From positions 1-27,500 of the forward strand of contig JAHBMJ010000637.1 of NCBI GenBank assembly GCA_018398765.1: a DNA stretch of 27,500 nt. Direction: 5' to 3'. A program made the translations under genes and the position numbers. The notes beneath the pieces were generated by a model. That model saw only the letters and a program-made list of their open reading frames with translations. It had not been told where the DNA came from and ran no database searches. Every line of letters begins with the position of its first letter. The stretch's first letter is position 1. The stretch is from Chromera velia (taxonomy: Eukaryota > Sar > Chromeraceae). Shown here piece by piece: positions 1-11,023 of this stretch.

Positions 1-57
1 TTCTTCTCCAGCAACATTGCTTCAATGCATGCAAGTTTTATACACAGAAAAAATTAC

Positions 58-1409
58 CAGAGGGACGTATTTGTGCCAGGGCTTGTGGTCCCCCTTCTCT
101 GCTCCCTTGGAAAAGCAGTCCACGCACAGATCCACATCTGAGGACTCCACGCAGCAGATCCGAACGGCAGATGACACGTCCTTCTGGCACCTGCACGGGA
201 CGAAACACACACACAAATCGTCGGTGCTGACAAGAAACAGAACGCCACTGTGAATTCAATTCAAAATAGGCAAGAGGAACACAAAAGACCCGAACAAACT
301 CCACGCATGCCGACAGTAGAGGCTGCATACCTATGTGTTGCTGACAGTCGCACGCAGTTCCTGAACGGGAAAAAAACGAAAAAGGAAAGATAGAGAATCA
401 CACAATGAATGGGTGTATACACGGGGGCCTGTGGGGACACACGAAGAGAAAATCTCAGAGAGAAGACCAGTAGAGAAGGGGAAGCAACATTTTGTTTCAA
501 GTTTATGTCTGGCGGTTCCCTTCATGGCTGTGCTTCGTTGGGNNNGGAGGGCGGGAGGGTTTGATATTTTCTCCATGTGTCCTTTGCCACAAGCGCCCTC
601 AGCCCTAGACGTGATCTTTGGCTTGTGCGTGAATGGAGAAAGAGAGGGAAGACGCAGTGGTGTTGTTTTTGGAAAGGTGCGCTTTCTGTGCTGTCACTCT
701 GCTTCCGCTTCTCGTCTCTTCTTTCTGCCACCTGAAGATGGAAGGACACGGGCAGATGACAAAAAAAGAAAGCAGAAAGCAGCGGTGTACGTGAGGAACT
801 GGCTTCCCTTCTCGAAGAAAGACACGGAGACGGACAAACAGAGAAGGAGACGGACTGCAAATATTCACTTTGCAAGCACACCCAACCGCCATTTCCCATG
901 GCAGCGAGAGAGAGCCCAACAAATATCGGAGAGAGGGAGAAGCACTCATTCGAGTCGAACTTCTTTTTCTCTCCCTGTTTTCTCCTTGGGAGCGTATGAG
1001 CGTAGAACTGTAGCAAGGAGACGGGGACTAACATGCAAGGAAAGAATCGAAGGCAGAGGAACCAACCTGTCGCAGTGGAGTTTCGAGAGAAGTCGGGCGA
1101 ACCGGTCGACATCTGTCATTTCTGCACGAAAGGAAAGCAAAATATATGGACAGAGAGGAAGACAGATAAGTGAAACATCATCCATCGGAGACCCAGGGTT
1201 GAGCCCTTGCCGATCTAAACAGAGCCAAAGATGAACTGACCTCCCAGGGTGGGCTGGACAGACCCGGCGCCCGTCTCTTCCTCTTTTCCGCCTGCAGCTG
1301 TGGCATCCTTTTCACTATCCTTTTCCTTCTCGACTCCACTTGGAGCCGCCTCTTTTTCTTCAGTTAGCGGGCCCTGTCCAATGGCCTGCGAGAGGGAAAA
1401 GCCGGACAT
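58..1409 (-). CDS. ADA2: Ada2-like transcriptional adaptor, N-terminal part with ZZ zinc finger (partial, runs off left edge)
   Basis: Three minus-strand exons join in phase: 1409-1241 (starts ATG, donor gtcagt), 1121-1067 (acceptor gtgcag, donor gttggt) and 190-58 (acceptor gtgcag, donor gtaatt). They give 119 residues and the gene continues beyond base 1. Residues 1-57 are low-complexity, rich in Glu, Lys, Ala and Gly. Residues 71-119 form a ZZ finger that begins LHCDRCQKDVSSAVRICC and continues DLCVDCFSKGAEKGDHKPWH, closely following the ZZ finger that opens Ada2 proteins. Ada2 proteins couple the GCN5 acetyltransferase to SAGA/ADA-type chromatin complexes in the nucleus; SANT and SWIRM domains would be expected beyond the edge. 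One zinc ligand is altered: the fourth canonical Cys is Ser91 (C88-V-E-S91). An in-frame ATG at 1502 exists, but 1409 is preferred because the sequence between does not look conserved. The first intron in transcription order (1240-1122) is short; the second (1066-191) carries an N run at 543-545. Family call is firm; exon 1 is less sure than exons 2 and 3. Confidence 0.8.
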
Positions 1410-2500
1410 CGTCTTTATCCCGATCCCTACACCATGCACAGAAGGAGAAAGAGAACGAAGTCGCACCAACCACAAAGATGGATGACGAAAGAATGGGGAC
1501 AATCAGACCGAGAGCTCGCTGGTTTGGATGTGGTTTCGCGAGTGTCCCAGTACATGCAGGTGATTGCAGGTGCAATGAATGCATACAAAGTCACTGCGAG
1601 AGATATAACCTTGCAGTCATTCGCAGTCTCAGAAGGAAATAAATGGAAATAACCTCATGCATGCACCCCACTGTGCATCATTGTGCATCCCTGCATGACC
1701 CCAAGGCCGCGGAATGTAAAAGATCGCCCAATTAACGCGTCCCCAACCGGCTCCACCGAATCCACCCATGCAACGTGCATGCACACCGATACAGGAAACT
1801 GTTGAATAAGGTGAGCGCGCGTCTATATGTAGACATATGATTCATATACACAGTCTTCCTCTCCCTGCCAACCAGGATTCCCGTAGGACTCATGGAACGT
1901 CAATACAAAGTCCGCACGATTCCACACAGAGACACCTGGAAACAGTGAGGAAAGTCGAAAGTGTTCACAGCGGCATGCCTTTCACTAGACACGCTAACGC
2001 GTCCTCACTTCTGTCGGAGTTTTGTTGAGTCCTGAAGGGTGCGGCTTTTGATCCCTTTTCCTCTAGAAGCTTTCACTCTCGTTTCAGAGCACTCGGCAAG
2101 CGGTAAGTTTAACTGCGTGGCTGGCCGCCTTGCTGAACGAGTCTTTTGTTGGCTGCATGTCTGTTGTGCTTCTGCTTCAACTCTGTCCCTGCTTTTTGCG
2201 CGCGCTTCGTACCTTCCTCCCTTCGTCCTTTGTCCCCTTCCTCCCTTCTGGTACTACTCGCTTCCTGCCCCCCTCGATCCTTTCCTTCCCGCACTATTTC
2301 CTTTCTTGCTTGTTTCCTCCCTTCCTCTCTTCCTCCGTTCAACAGTTCCCACAGCAATCCTCGACCTCTTTCGACTCTTCGAAAATGGCCTTTTCCAAAG
2401 CCTGCTCACCGCAACTCCCCTTTGTTGACTAATAATATATATATGTACTCGCCCCCCTCCGTCCATGGTGTTCATGCAGAGAGGATCTGGGGGCGGAAAG
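1410..2500. promoter_or_regulatory. Divergent intergenic region between ADA2 (-) and the Cys-rich protein gene (+)
   Basis: No convincing coding sequence is seen. Two TGCATGCA palindromes lie at 1658-1665 and 1776-1783, about 250 and 370 bases upstream of the ADA2 start. This palindrome is a known ApiAP2 binding motif in apicomplexans, so a regulatory role is possible but inferred. A long pyrimidine-rich stretch runs from about 2150 to 2400. An AT run (AATAATATATATATG, about 2430-2445) sits some 55 bases before the ATG at 2501 and could act as a TATA-like core promoter or mark the 5'UTR. Confidence 0.4.
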
Positions 2501-2943
2501 ATGCGGACGCCTCTCTTCATCACAGCACTGGTAATCATAGGGATCGTCTTCCTGACTGATCAGTCCCACGCCAGGTATGACAGAGGTGCTGTTCCACGTA
2601 GACAGACAAGAAGATGTGTGTATATGTTGCGCAAAAAAAAAATGCAAAAGTATGGTGCAATATTTTGTCCGCCTACAGGCCGTACGGGACGGGCACGAAA
2701 AGCAGTGGGGCCCGAAATTTTCACTGCTCAATTGAAAATTTGGATTCAGGAAGAGGGGAGGGTGTCGAGCAAGCAAGAAAATCCATATGGGCGCATGTCA
2801 GATTTCGAGAGAGCTCGAGGCGTAGACCGGTGTGTGAAACAAGAGATGAACGCATATTCGAATGCAAAGATGGATCAGTCAGGACAATAACAAACAGATA
2901 CAAACAGGTGGGGATGGGGGGAATGGGAGATGGAAAGGTCCTG

Positions 2944-2982
<39 letters not shown>

Positions 2983-4938
2983 GCCGCGCAGTGCAGTGAC
3001 TTCTGTAGCAGAAACGGAGTGAGCAATGACGGTCGAACAACATCCCTTCCACTGGCAGACGGACCCTTTGAATGATTTGTCCTTCATTGATTGTTTTTGC
3101 AATCATTGACCATTGACCTGCATGCACATCTCAAAAAGACAGGCAGACATATACGAAGCGCCAGTGCAGTCATTTGATCAGATCATTAGATCATGCTGGA
3201 AGGCAGTGCAAAGTATTCCAAAAAGGATGCATGACGTGAATACATCTGATGGACTTATTGTTTGCCCGGCTCTTTAATTGCTGAAATGAATTCCGTTGAT
3301 TGTGTTTGAATCTGTGCAGGCGCACGTCAGATGGCGCAGGTTCGTGAACATACGCTTCGAAGCCCCTCTCTCTTTTCTCCCTCTAGGTTTGTACTTCTCT
3401 TTGATTCACTTTTCTTCCTCCTCTTTTTCAGTTCAATGCTCCCCTGTCTTTCTAAATCTTTGTGTCTTCCTGCCTGTCTCTCTCCCTGTCTCTCCCTTCT
3501 CTGTTTTCCCACCCTCTTTGGGCTCATTTGTCATGGCACATGACCGACCCCCTGTCACTTCATGCAACAGTCAATGGTAACCCCTTCTCTGAAATTCCCA
3601 AACGATTCGACACACCGAAAGTTTTGAGTGGCTTTGAAAACGCTCAATGCAAAACCAATCATTGAGACAGACATTTAAAGAAAATCGGTTTCTCAAGCCA
3701 AGGCCCCTACAAGGCGTTCAATGGATGCGTGCAGCAAGTGGCCTTCCACCGCGCCCCTCTGACCCAGTCATTCACAGGTCGTCACAGCGAATGCATGTGC
3801 TCCCAAAAAACTCTCCAGACTTCAAGACCATTTCAGAAAACGACTTCTTTCATGGAGACCAACATGGTTCCTTATTGAAATACAGGAAGGAATCCACGTG
3901 TTCTTCTGCAGGACTGATGCGAGACGATGAGACCTCCTTCCTGGGTCATTTTTTCTCGAAGAGTCTAGTGAAGTGCAAAGATATTCTACAGGGACACTTG
4001 CCATGGGCAAAGCAAAAATGCACCCCAAAAACCCAAGCGGAGAAAGAAGAAACAACATTTCCGGGGTGCTCGAATAGCCTGGGTAAAAGTGACGTCAGTT
4101 TTTTCACTGTTAGGCCTGCATTTGTGCCGTGTCTATATTACGGCTCGCACAAGATTGCACATATCTTTTGCACAGATGTTTCACAGTGACTGTATTCTTG
4201 CTCGTGCGGATCCCGGGGTGCAGCAATGGCTTGCGTGAATGTGGTGTCATTTGACGTTTTCCTCTCTGTGTCGGTCAAACACTTTTCATTGAAAGCAAAT
4301 TTTTGAACGACTCAAATCGTCGTATATGCTTGGCCGATCTAAAGTGTGTCGAGCTGACAGGTGGTTGATTGCATTGAAGCTGGTCACATAGTGAAATCAA
4401 GATAGCTCAGCATCAATATGTAATTCAGCGCCGTCGTGTCGAAGCGTTGGAACCCAGCAGCAAGTCTCTTCATCGTAGAGAGGAATGAAGTGATCGTACA
4501 TCCACTGCATCTGTCTGGAATTGAGAAATGTCGGGTTTTCTTTCTCAAAGCCAGGAAAGGAAAAAACAGGTCTGATAAAAAGAGGGCCCTCAGCTTTGAA
4601 TGATCCAGATTGTTGTTCAGCGATTTGCATTTGAATTCGTTTTTCAGGCTTGCCATAAACAAAAACCCTTTGTCGTTGCTCACAGGTCAATCTTTGTCGT
4701 TGAAGAGTTCGACTTGCTTGATTATCTAGTTTTAATTATGCGCCGCTGTGAATTTTCTTCGTGTCCGCTGCTACTCCATTAATTTTTCTCTCTGTTTGCA
4801 AACGTGCAGCTCGAACCAAAGAAAAAGGCGGATGGGTCGATTTCCGAATTTGACATCCTGGAGCTGTGCGAGGAAAAGTGTGCCTGCAGACACACAAATG
4901 ACTGCTACCAAAGGAATACCGCAATAAAACGTTGCTGA
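2501..4938 (+). CDS. Small secreted cysteine-rich protein (143 aa, unrecognised family)
   Basis: Three exons fit in phase: 2501-2574 (donor gtatga), 2679-2907 (acceptor cctacag, donor gtgggg) and 4810-4938 (acceptor cgtgcag, stop TGA). Residues 1-24 are a clear signal peptide, starting MRTPLFITALVIIGIV and ending near QSHA, so the product should enter the secretory pathway. The mature part is charged and carries eight cysteines (41, 77, 87, 121, 125, 127, 133, 143), enough for four disulfides. They include the runs PVCETRDERIFECKDG and ELCEEKCACRHTNDC. No known domain was recognised, and no function is claimed. The second intron is about 1.9 kb, long for this window, and holds a (GA)n tract and a minus-strand coding-like frame. 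Exons 1 and 2 are supported by signal peptide, splice sites and phase. Exon 3 is supported by phase, Cys content and a clean stop, but an extra small exon in the long intron cannot be excluded. The gene at 20009-21233 is similar in kind and also begins MRT. Confidence 0.62.
2951..2979. repeat. (GA)n microsatellite
   Basis: An uninterrupted run of GA dinucleotides inside the second intron of the secreted Cys-rich protein gene. Confidence 0.9.
4397..4736 (-). other. Unidentified coding-like reading frame inside an intron
   Basis: A minus-strand frame is open for about 110 codons, from a TAA near 4736 to a TGA at its 3' end. It has well-mixed amino acids: segments such as KPEKRIQMQIAEQQSGSF, RPVFSFPGFEKENPTFLNSR and QMQWMYDHFIPLYDEETCCW follow one another. 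It lacks the Ser/Leu/Cys-repeat bias of the shadow frames nearby, and its codons are AT-richer than those of the host genes. No ATG-initiated start, intron border or family was recognised. It lies inside the second intron of the plus-strand secreted protein gene. It may be a fragment of an inserted element or gene, the last exon of an unseen minus-strand gene, or chance. Confidence 0.3.
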
Positions 4939-5519
4939 AAGTCCTTGTGAAGAAACCCAGTGAAGAAAGAGAACATGGACACCAATTACGCCACTGTAAC
5001 CCCGCTAAAAATAAGAATTAAGGAAGTGATTCAGAATGAAGGAATTCCGGGGATCATGAAAAACTGGTAGAAGGGAGGCTTCCAAAAACACAAGAACTAC
5101 TGAATCCAACATTTACTAGTTACAAATTTAATAATTTTTCTTATCATCACTGGCATATTATCATCATTCACCATCGTCATCAGCCAAAATTGTAGGCTTG
5201 GTCGTTAGTTAGTTACTATTAGTAGTCAGCTAGGTAGTCACTTAGTTTAGTTTATATCCTCATGGAGAACTGACTAAATATATCAAATTGACTCAACTAA
5301 CTAAAGATATTTGACCTAGTTTGACCCTTAGATTTGATGACTAGTTTGACGAGCAGCGTCATAAGCTCCCCCCTCCCCTCGGCGCTCCAGCATTATGACT
5401 TATAACGCTTCATGTCATTGATAACAATGAATAACATAGTAGTATGAGTTGAGTAAAATGTTCTGTATATAGTAAATTAACTTTAAGTTAAACTAGGAAT
5501 CAAACGACGGGCACTTGGG
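4939..5519. other. AT-rich spacer, no gene seen
   Basis: This follows the stop codon of the Cys-rich protein gene. It is AT-rich, with scattered direct and inverted copies of TTAGTTAG/CTAACTAA-like words around 5200-5340. No open frame of note was seen. The sequence style resembles 6577-7640 on the other side of the inverted-repeat element, so the hAT-like element may have landed inside an older AT-rich insertion. That is inference. Confidence 0.4.
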
Positions 5520-6576
5520 TAGGGATAGCTATCGTATATCGATATCGATATCGTATCGTATCGTATCGATATCGGTATCGAAGTATCGACTATCGATTCT
5601 TTCTCGAGCGGCCAAGTATCGGTTACTACGATGGTTAGTATCGGCCTGTTTAGAGCTTGTAAAAGACTAGCTGGGCTACTATATAGCAAGGTACGCGCCA
5701 AACCGGGCCTTGGTGCTCAAAGACCGCAGGTGCGGCCGGGCCCAGTAATACGTATACCGTCCCCAACTGGCTCTATGCATGGATGAATGCGAAACCGGCT
5801 CTAACGTGCACTGAATTCAGCCTCAACGGCCAGAACAGCCCGACTTGGCTTCAAGACAAGACTGCATATACACTGCATCCGATTTAATAGAGCTTTATCA
5901 TTTCTGTTTTCTAAACAATTAAAACCGCTTCTGGACAATTAAAGCATCATAACAGCATATAACAGCCAGAAAGGGAAAAAACAAGGTAAGGTGTGGGCAT
6001 ATTATAAACGTAACGGTCAGGCGGACAGAAATTTTGTTTCCTCAGCATACAGACCATTGTTGCCCTGTTAGAGTTGGCTCACTGGCCAACGTCCAAGCAG
6101 CTTAAGGACAGTAGTCTAAGAATCGTCTTTCTACAGTGTTGTTTCTTCTTTTTGTGCCGTCTTGGAGCTTTAGGAGTGACCAGATTGACCAGGATGTCAA
6201 CATAGGCGAACTGAGATTCGGAAAGGTCAATCACGAGTGAGGTCACTGTCATTTGGTGACATCCATACTCTGTCATTGAAGCTTGCCACTTTACCATTCA
6301 TGTTCAACCACTGAACATACCTCTGATGACCTCGAAACCCCCCTTATAGTTTGGCCTTCTAAACGTTTCGGAGCCCATTTTCTAAGTAAAGTTAACTCTT
6401 TAAAAACATAAGATTTTTATAAAAAGTTTATAGTTTTATAAATGATACCGTTTTAAAGTCGTACGCTAAAAATTTTTTGTCAGTATCGAAATTATCGATG
6501 ATGCTCCTTTTTTTGGGAACCTTAAATTCTGATATAATACCGATTCGATGCCAATACGATACGATAGCTATCCCTA
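5520..6576. mobile_element. hAT-like inverted-repeat DNA transposon, non-autonomous (1057 bp)
   Basis: The ends are perfect 18-bp terminal inverted repeats: TAGGGATAGCTATCGTAT at 5520-5537 and its reverse complement at 6559-6576. Just inside the left end are many TATCGATA/CGTATCG subterminal words (5538-5600), and related words recur before the right end (6485-6558). The flanking 8-mers CACTTGGG (5512-5519) and TACTTAGG (6577-6584) match at 6 of 8 positions, consistent with a decayed 8-bp target duplication as made by hAT transposases. No transposase is visible inside; only a short minus frame (6079-6297) is open. The TIRs are firm; superfamily assignment is tentative. Confidence 0.68.
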
Positions 6577-7717
6577 TACTTAGGGCTAGACTTGAGGTCT
6601 ATTGGTTAACACATAATTAAAATTATGTGTTAGTCTATTGCATGAGTTTTCAATGATAATTAATAATTTTTAAAAGTTAATCTCCCTTTTTAAAATGATG
6701 TCTTCGTCTTGAACTGTTACATTGTTCAACTTTTCTTCGTTTCTACCAGTTTCTTTTTTGGTTGGCAAGGGTTGTTCTGGCAGTGACTGTCTGGAAGCAA
6801 AGTCTTTGTGACCTTTGCTGATATGAATTAATGTGAAGCTCGTATGGAGTGAGATCTCAGAACAGAAGTTGGGTTCTGGGATGTTCTGCGCTGCCCGGTG
6901 AAAGAGATCCTCCGAAAGTACAAGCAGAGAAGATAACTCGGATGGTGTTATCAAGTCGCATGACATTGCTGGCAGTCAACATTTGATTCACATAAAGCAG
7001 CGTCACTCATATGCAACTTATAATGCAAGCTCACCCTACTAGAAGTAGAAGCATTTGAAAAGAACTACACTGTTACTACAGTATGTTGAATGAGCTAGTT
7101 GTAAGTCAGGCTTGACCATTTGATAATCTGTCTTACATGTTGTGACCTACCACATGCTAGACGCCTAGCATAGGCCGATTGCGATGGCATATGATGATAT
7201 TATTGTCACCGTACCCTCAAACGGTTTCTATCACTACTAGTATCACTAGCACATCATGAGGTTTAAATTAGGCAAATTTTGATCTAAGGATGCTGTGTTT
7301 CCCTAAAATCTGTTCCGGGCCACGTCATAAACTTTTAAACCTATAATAAGTTACCTATTTTAACCAATCTTTCAACCTAGTTTAACCTGAGTCAGCTAAC
7401 TGTTGCCCCTAGCTAAATTAACTAGCCCATAAAGTGCTAGAAACAAACAATACCAGTTGAACTTTCTTTAGTATCACTTTCTTTTTATATCTGTTTCGTA
7501 CGTGCCAGTGCTATTATATGTCTCCTATACCTAGTTCCATATATCAATTCTCTCTCAACCGGGCTCTATCCTAGACACTACCAGGCGTTACTAAGAAATG
7601 CTCATACATTATCATACCACTATATACTATCTTGAAACAAATGAGTTGGCTAAATGATCGAATTGATGGCCAATTTGAGACAGTAAGTTGCTAATGGTTG
7701 CGGTTAATGAGTGATAA
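6577..7717. other. AT-rich spacer downstream of the RING ligase gene
   Basis: An AT-rich stretch without a recognised gene. A minus-strand frame at 6966-6670 (98 codons from an ATG, beginning MSCDLITPSELSSLLV) has mixed composition and AT-rich codons, but no family or splice context was found. It could be a relic of an inserted element. Bases 7080-7640 contain short CTAGT/ACTAG-like words and no open frame of note. Confidence 0.35.
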
Positions 7718-8375
7718 TCACGCATAAAGCCCTGATTGCGCTGGATCTCTTGCTCTGACGGTGTCTTCAACGTCATCAAAATGGATCTTCTCGCTGGGCA
7801 ACGCTTTCCGACAACCTGCATTTCACACCCGGCAAAAGTCGTACACCAGAAGATTTATGAAGACTGCGGCGAAAATTTATTCAATCTTTTTCGTCGAAGA
7901 CGCCGAACACTTCGGCATGATTGAGATAGCAAGAAAAACAGTGGGGATGATCCAAGGAGGGGCGCTTCCCCGCTCTCTGTTTATTGCGTACAAAATTATT
8001 CTCATATACACTTCCACTATTATTGAGTCAATCAAAGAGTAACATCGAAGGAACCTTCCAGTGTGATGTTTGTCGACTTTTGTCTCCGCCCACCTATACC
8101 CATTTATGCGTCGATGCATCCATGTCTTCAGTCTCCCAGTCTTTCACCGCCAACTGACGCACTCACCCGCTGACTCACAGACTGTCTCTGTTTCTCTCTC
8201 TCTCTCCCTTCCCCCACCCACTCCCACCCCTCGCTCGCTCGCCAACCCACCCTTCCATCTATTCACAAAATCTTTTATTACTCACTGACCAACCCAACCA
8301 CTCACTCCCTGCCCCCTCGGGATGCAAACACGTATGCAAATGCAAATACACAGAAACACAGAAATCCGGAGGCAT

Positions 8376-8419
<44 letters not shown>

Positions 8420-9106
8420 ACTCACTCGGACAAGTGTTGTGTTTCTCCAGCCAGGAGAGGATGCAGTCGAAGTGGAACAGGTGCCCGCACGGCATCTCCT
8501 TGGCCTTCCCGCCTTTCTTGAATTCTTCCAGACACACCGCGCAGGTGGGTCGCTGCATTCAAAGGGGGGGAGGGCGGTGGAGAAGAAAGCCAGAAAAAGG
8601 AAGTGCACTGACCGAGAGAGGTAAAGGAATGAAGGAAGGAAGCACAGAAGGAGGGGAGAAAGAAAGGAAGAAGGAAGGAGAAAAGAAAGAAAGAGACGAG
8701 AAGTACAAAAGGACAAAAGGAAAAGAGGAAAAGAAGAAAGGAACCATGCAATTAAGCAAAAAGTGGACCGGTAATAAAAAGAAGGGAGTGTAAGCATGTG
8801 GAGTCTTTTCGAGTGTCAGATCCTCCAACCAGAAGTGTTGTAGATTCACTGTCATCCGGAATACAGATTCATTCGACAAATGAAGGTCTGAGAGGGCTAC
8901 AGCTTTGTTCGAACAACGAATAGCGGAAAACATCAACACGACAGCGTCAACAAGCAGAAAGAGCATTATCCTGCAATTGGCTGTTCTGGCTCTTCTCGAA
9001 GGCTGGTGTTTCCAATCCAATCGGTCACAACAATCACGCCAGCGGCTGTACACATAGCCTATGTTGTCTTTTTTCTTTTCCTCTTGCCCCTTTCCCATTC
9101 TTTCGT

Positions 9107-9148
<42 letters not shown>

Positions 9149-11023
9149 GAGGCAGGGTGTTTGTGGTGGTTGGGAGGGAGAGGGGGAGACAAAGACAAAG
9201 CGAAGGGGAGAAAGCGAAAGAGGAGGAGACATACAGAAGGAGAGAGTGTTCAAGCAGCAGACCTTGGGGTTTCCCGACACACACGCAAACACACACATCT
9301 ACATCTGTGCCTACATAGACACGCTTACATCTCACACACACAAGGCACTTGCAAATGTACAAACACACTTCTCAATCCCCCCCATCGGCACGCACTATCT
9401 CTTCACGAAGAGCAAAGAATCCATACAGATGTACCCATACACACACAGACACATAAACAAACACATACTCATACCCCCATCCACATCCCCATGCGCACGC
9501 ACTGACATCTCCGTCCTCCCCCTCCGCAGTGACGGTCTTCACAGGGAGGGCATATCTGGCATCTCTGGAGGCGGGGGGCGGCCCCGACTCGGCAGCATCA
9601 ACCAGCACGGAGGGGTCAATCAGACCCTGCAAGGCAATGCAGTGCATAGAGGCCGGCAAAAGTCATCAATCACGGTGCTCTTTTTCTGGATTGTTCTTGA
9701 AGGAATGAAGTTTATCGAAGTAGACGCGTTAAATACGCTGTCAGCCTTACTGCAGGATGGAATAGAATGCGGCGACAGGCGAGTTGAAGGGCGCGTAGAG
9801 CTCTTTGACTGTACAAGAGGAATCTACAAAACCAGCCGTAGCATCTGAAGGGAACGAAAAAAGGTAAGGGTGCACTACCACTACAAGAAAAGCAGGAGTG
9901 AGAGTCGGAAAAGTCCAGCAGAGACAGTGCGAGGAAAAAGATACTATTTGAAAAAAAGGCATGAGACAGAGTTGAATAGACACACGCCTCAGCTGAATCG
10001 AGAGGTAGGAAAAGAGAGGTGAGAGGGAAAGGGGAGGAGAAACAGGAAAGCAACGACTAATTCTCTGTAAGGCAAGCAGAGGCCAAACAAAAAAGACAGG
10101 GCGCGGGCACACATATGAAACAAGTGTACAGATTGAAATAGAAAGCCTCTTGACACGTCGCTGATGCAATTGTGAGGGCGGCTCAGCAGACCATCTGCTT
10201 TTATTCTGTTCCCGTCCAACCCAGACGGGTTTCAAGGTCTGCCTCCCACTTCATTCAATGGCTCAACTGACCATCAAATTTGGCGGAACGATCCCGCCTC
10301 CCCCTTCCAGCAAAGCCTGCAGTTGCCGCATCTGGCTGGGCCCGCCCTGTGGGGGTCCGGCGGCCTCTGTCCCTAACGAATCGTATACCCCCCTTCCCCC
10401 TGCCCGTCTCGCCTCAGTCCTCTCGCTGTTCTCCTGACGCATGCGCTCCCGCACTGCCGCCGCCTCATCTTCTAAGTGGTACATCGCCGTCTCCACCCAC
10501 TGTTTGGCCTCCCCCAGTTTGGAGGAGACGGCTTTGTCCGAGGCACTCACCCCTTTTGGGAGAGCAGTAGGAGACTCCAGAAGGAACTGGTAAGAGAGAA
10601 AGAGCTCAAGCCCTGCCTGCCAAAACTCCTTCGCGGTGTATCTGGCTTGAAGGACTGTGAAAGCCCGCTGCAGGCCAGGAAATGCACACACAGACCAATT
10701 CAAGCGGGGATATGATTATTTGCACACGTACGCTGCCTTGGGGAGATGTGAACGTTCTAGGCATGGAGAGTGTTCCCGGGCAGGCTAGGTCTCTGGTCTC
10801 GTTCTCCAAGAAGATTCCTTGCGGATCTGCAGATTACGTGAAGTCAGAACACCTGAAGTACTGACTGGCGTACCTTGATGACGGTGTGAAACTGCTCAAT
10901 GGATTCGGGACCCGAGAAAGCCGTCTCCTGCAAAGACTCGGCCACTGCGTGAAGCTTCTTTGTTCCCTCCACAAACGTCTTCTTGCTCTGTAAAAGAGAC
11001 CTGATCTCTTCCAACCCCTCCAT
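7718..11023 (-). CDS. RING-H2 E3 ubiquitin-protein ligase (RNF126/RNF115/RNF181-like)
   Basis: Five minus-strand exons join in phase: 11023-10874 (donor gtacgc), 10667-10272 (gtcagt), 9626-9507 (gtcagt), 8552-8426 (gtgagt) and 7815-7718 (stop TGA), for about 296 residues. The C-terminal part is a canonical C3H2C3 RING: C226-x2-C229-x14-C244-x-H246-x2-H249-x2-C252-x10-C263-x2-C266 ([20 protein letters not shown], then [20 protein letters not shown]). The last zinc-binding pair is split by the fourth intron and completed by [10 protein letters not shown] in the last exon. Just upstream is the ESGPPPAS...LPVKTV segment typical of RNF126/RNF115/RNF181 ligases, which transfer ubiquitin from an E2. 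Residues 1-160 look helical and match no domain I recognise; the N-terminal zinc finger of RNF126 is not seen. The ATG at 11023 is a minimum start. The frame stays open to about 11056 behind a pyrimidine tract, which suggests an unseen upstream exon. The introns hold large microsatellites. Confidence 0.85.
8378..8420. repeat. (CA)n microsatellite beside a splice donor
   Basis: On the minus strand this is a (GT)n run that starts immediately after the donor gtgagt (from 8425) of the RING exon, so the 5' end of this intron is almost pure GT repeat. Confidence 0.9.
9105..9149. repeat. (GT)n(GA)n compound microsatellite
   Basis: A GT run (9105-9130) continues directly into a GA run (9131-9149). 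It lies in the intron of the RING ligase gene between the GPPPA exon and the RING exon; CA-rich sequence continues at 9280-9470. Confidence 0.9.

Noticed and set aside
1106-1130. ICHFC motif readable on the plus strand, resembling a zinc-finger start
   Set aside because: It is the antisense of ADA2 exon 2 and its acceptor, which join in phase to the ZZ exon on the minus strand.
413-1234. Long plus-strand frame of about 270 codons
   Set aside because: It crosses an N run and lies antisense over the ADA2 intron and exon 2. Its composition is that of a chance frame, and the minus-strand exons explain the region better.
1738-1753. CGTCCCCAACCGGCTC, nearly repeated at 5758-5773 inside the hAT-like element
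   Set aside because: A single 16-base near match without extension on either side; could be a repeat fragment but too short to call.
2039-2559. Overlapping plus and minus frames rich in Leu/Ser/Pro or Arg/Glu/Gly
   Set aside because: A pyrimidine-rich tract opens several frames at once; no domain, and it lies upstream of the signal-peptide exon.
3647-4189. 180-codon plus-strand frame in the intron of the first Cys-rich protein gene
   Set aside because: A microexon at 3317-3336 and an exon from 3908 could be made to fit, but their phase does not lead to the last exon. The direct join of 2907 to 4810 is simpler.
7761-8042. Plus-strand frame of 93 codons that looks fairly natural
   Set aside because: It is antisense to the last exon of the RING ligase, which is fixed by completion of the CPSC zinc pair and by phase.
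8282-9368. Long minus frames with Ser/Leu/Phe and Cys-Val repeats around the RING exon
   Set aside because: They read through microsatellite introns; the only conserved part is the RING exon itself.
9006-9848. Plus-strand frame of 280 codons
   Set aside because: It is antisense over an intron and the GPPPA exon of the RING ligase and is built largely from CA/GT and GA repeats.
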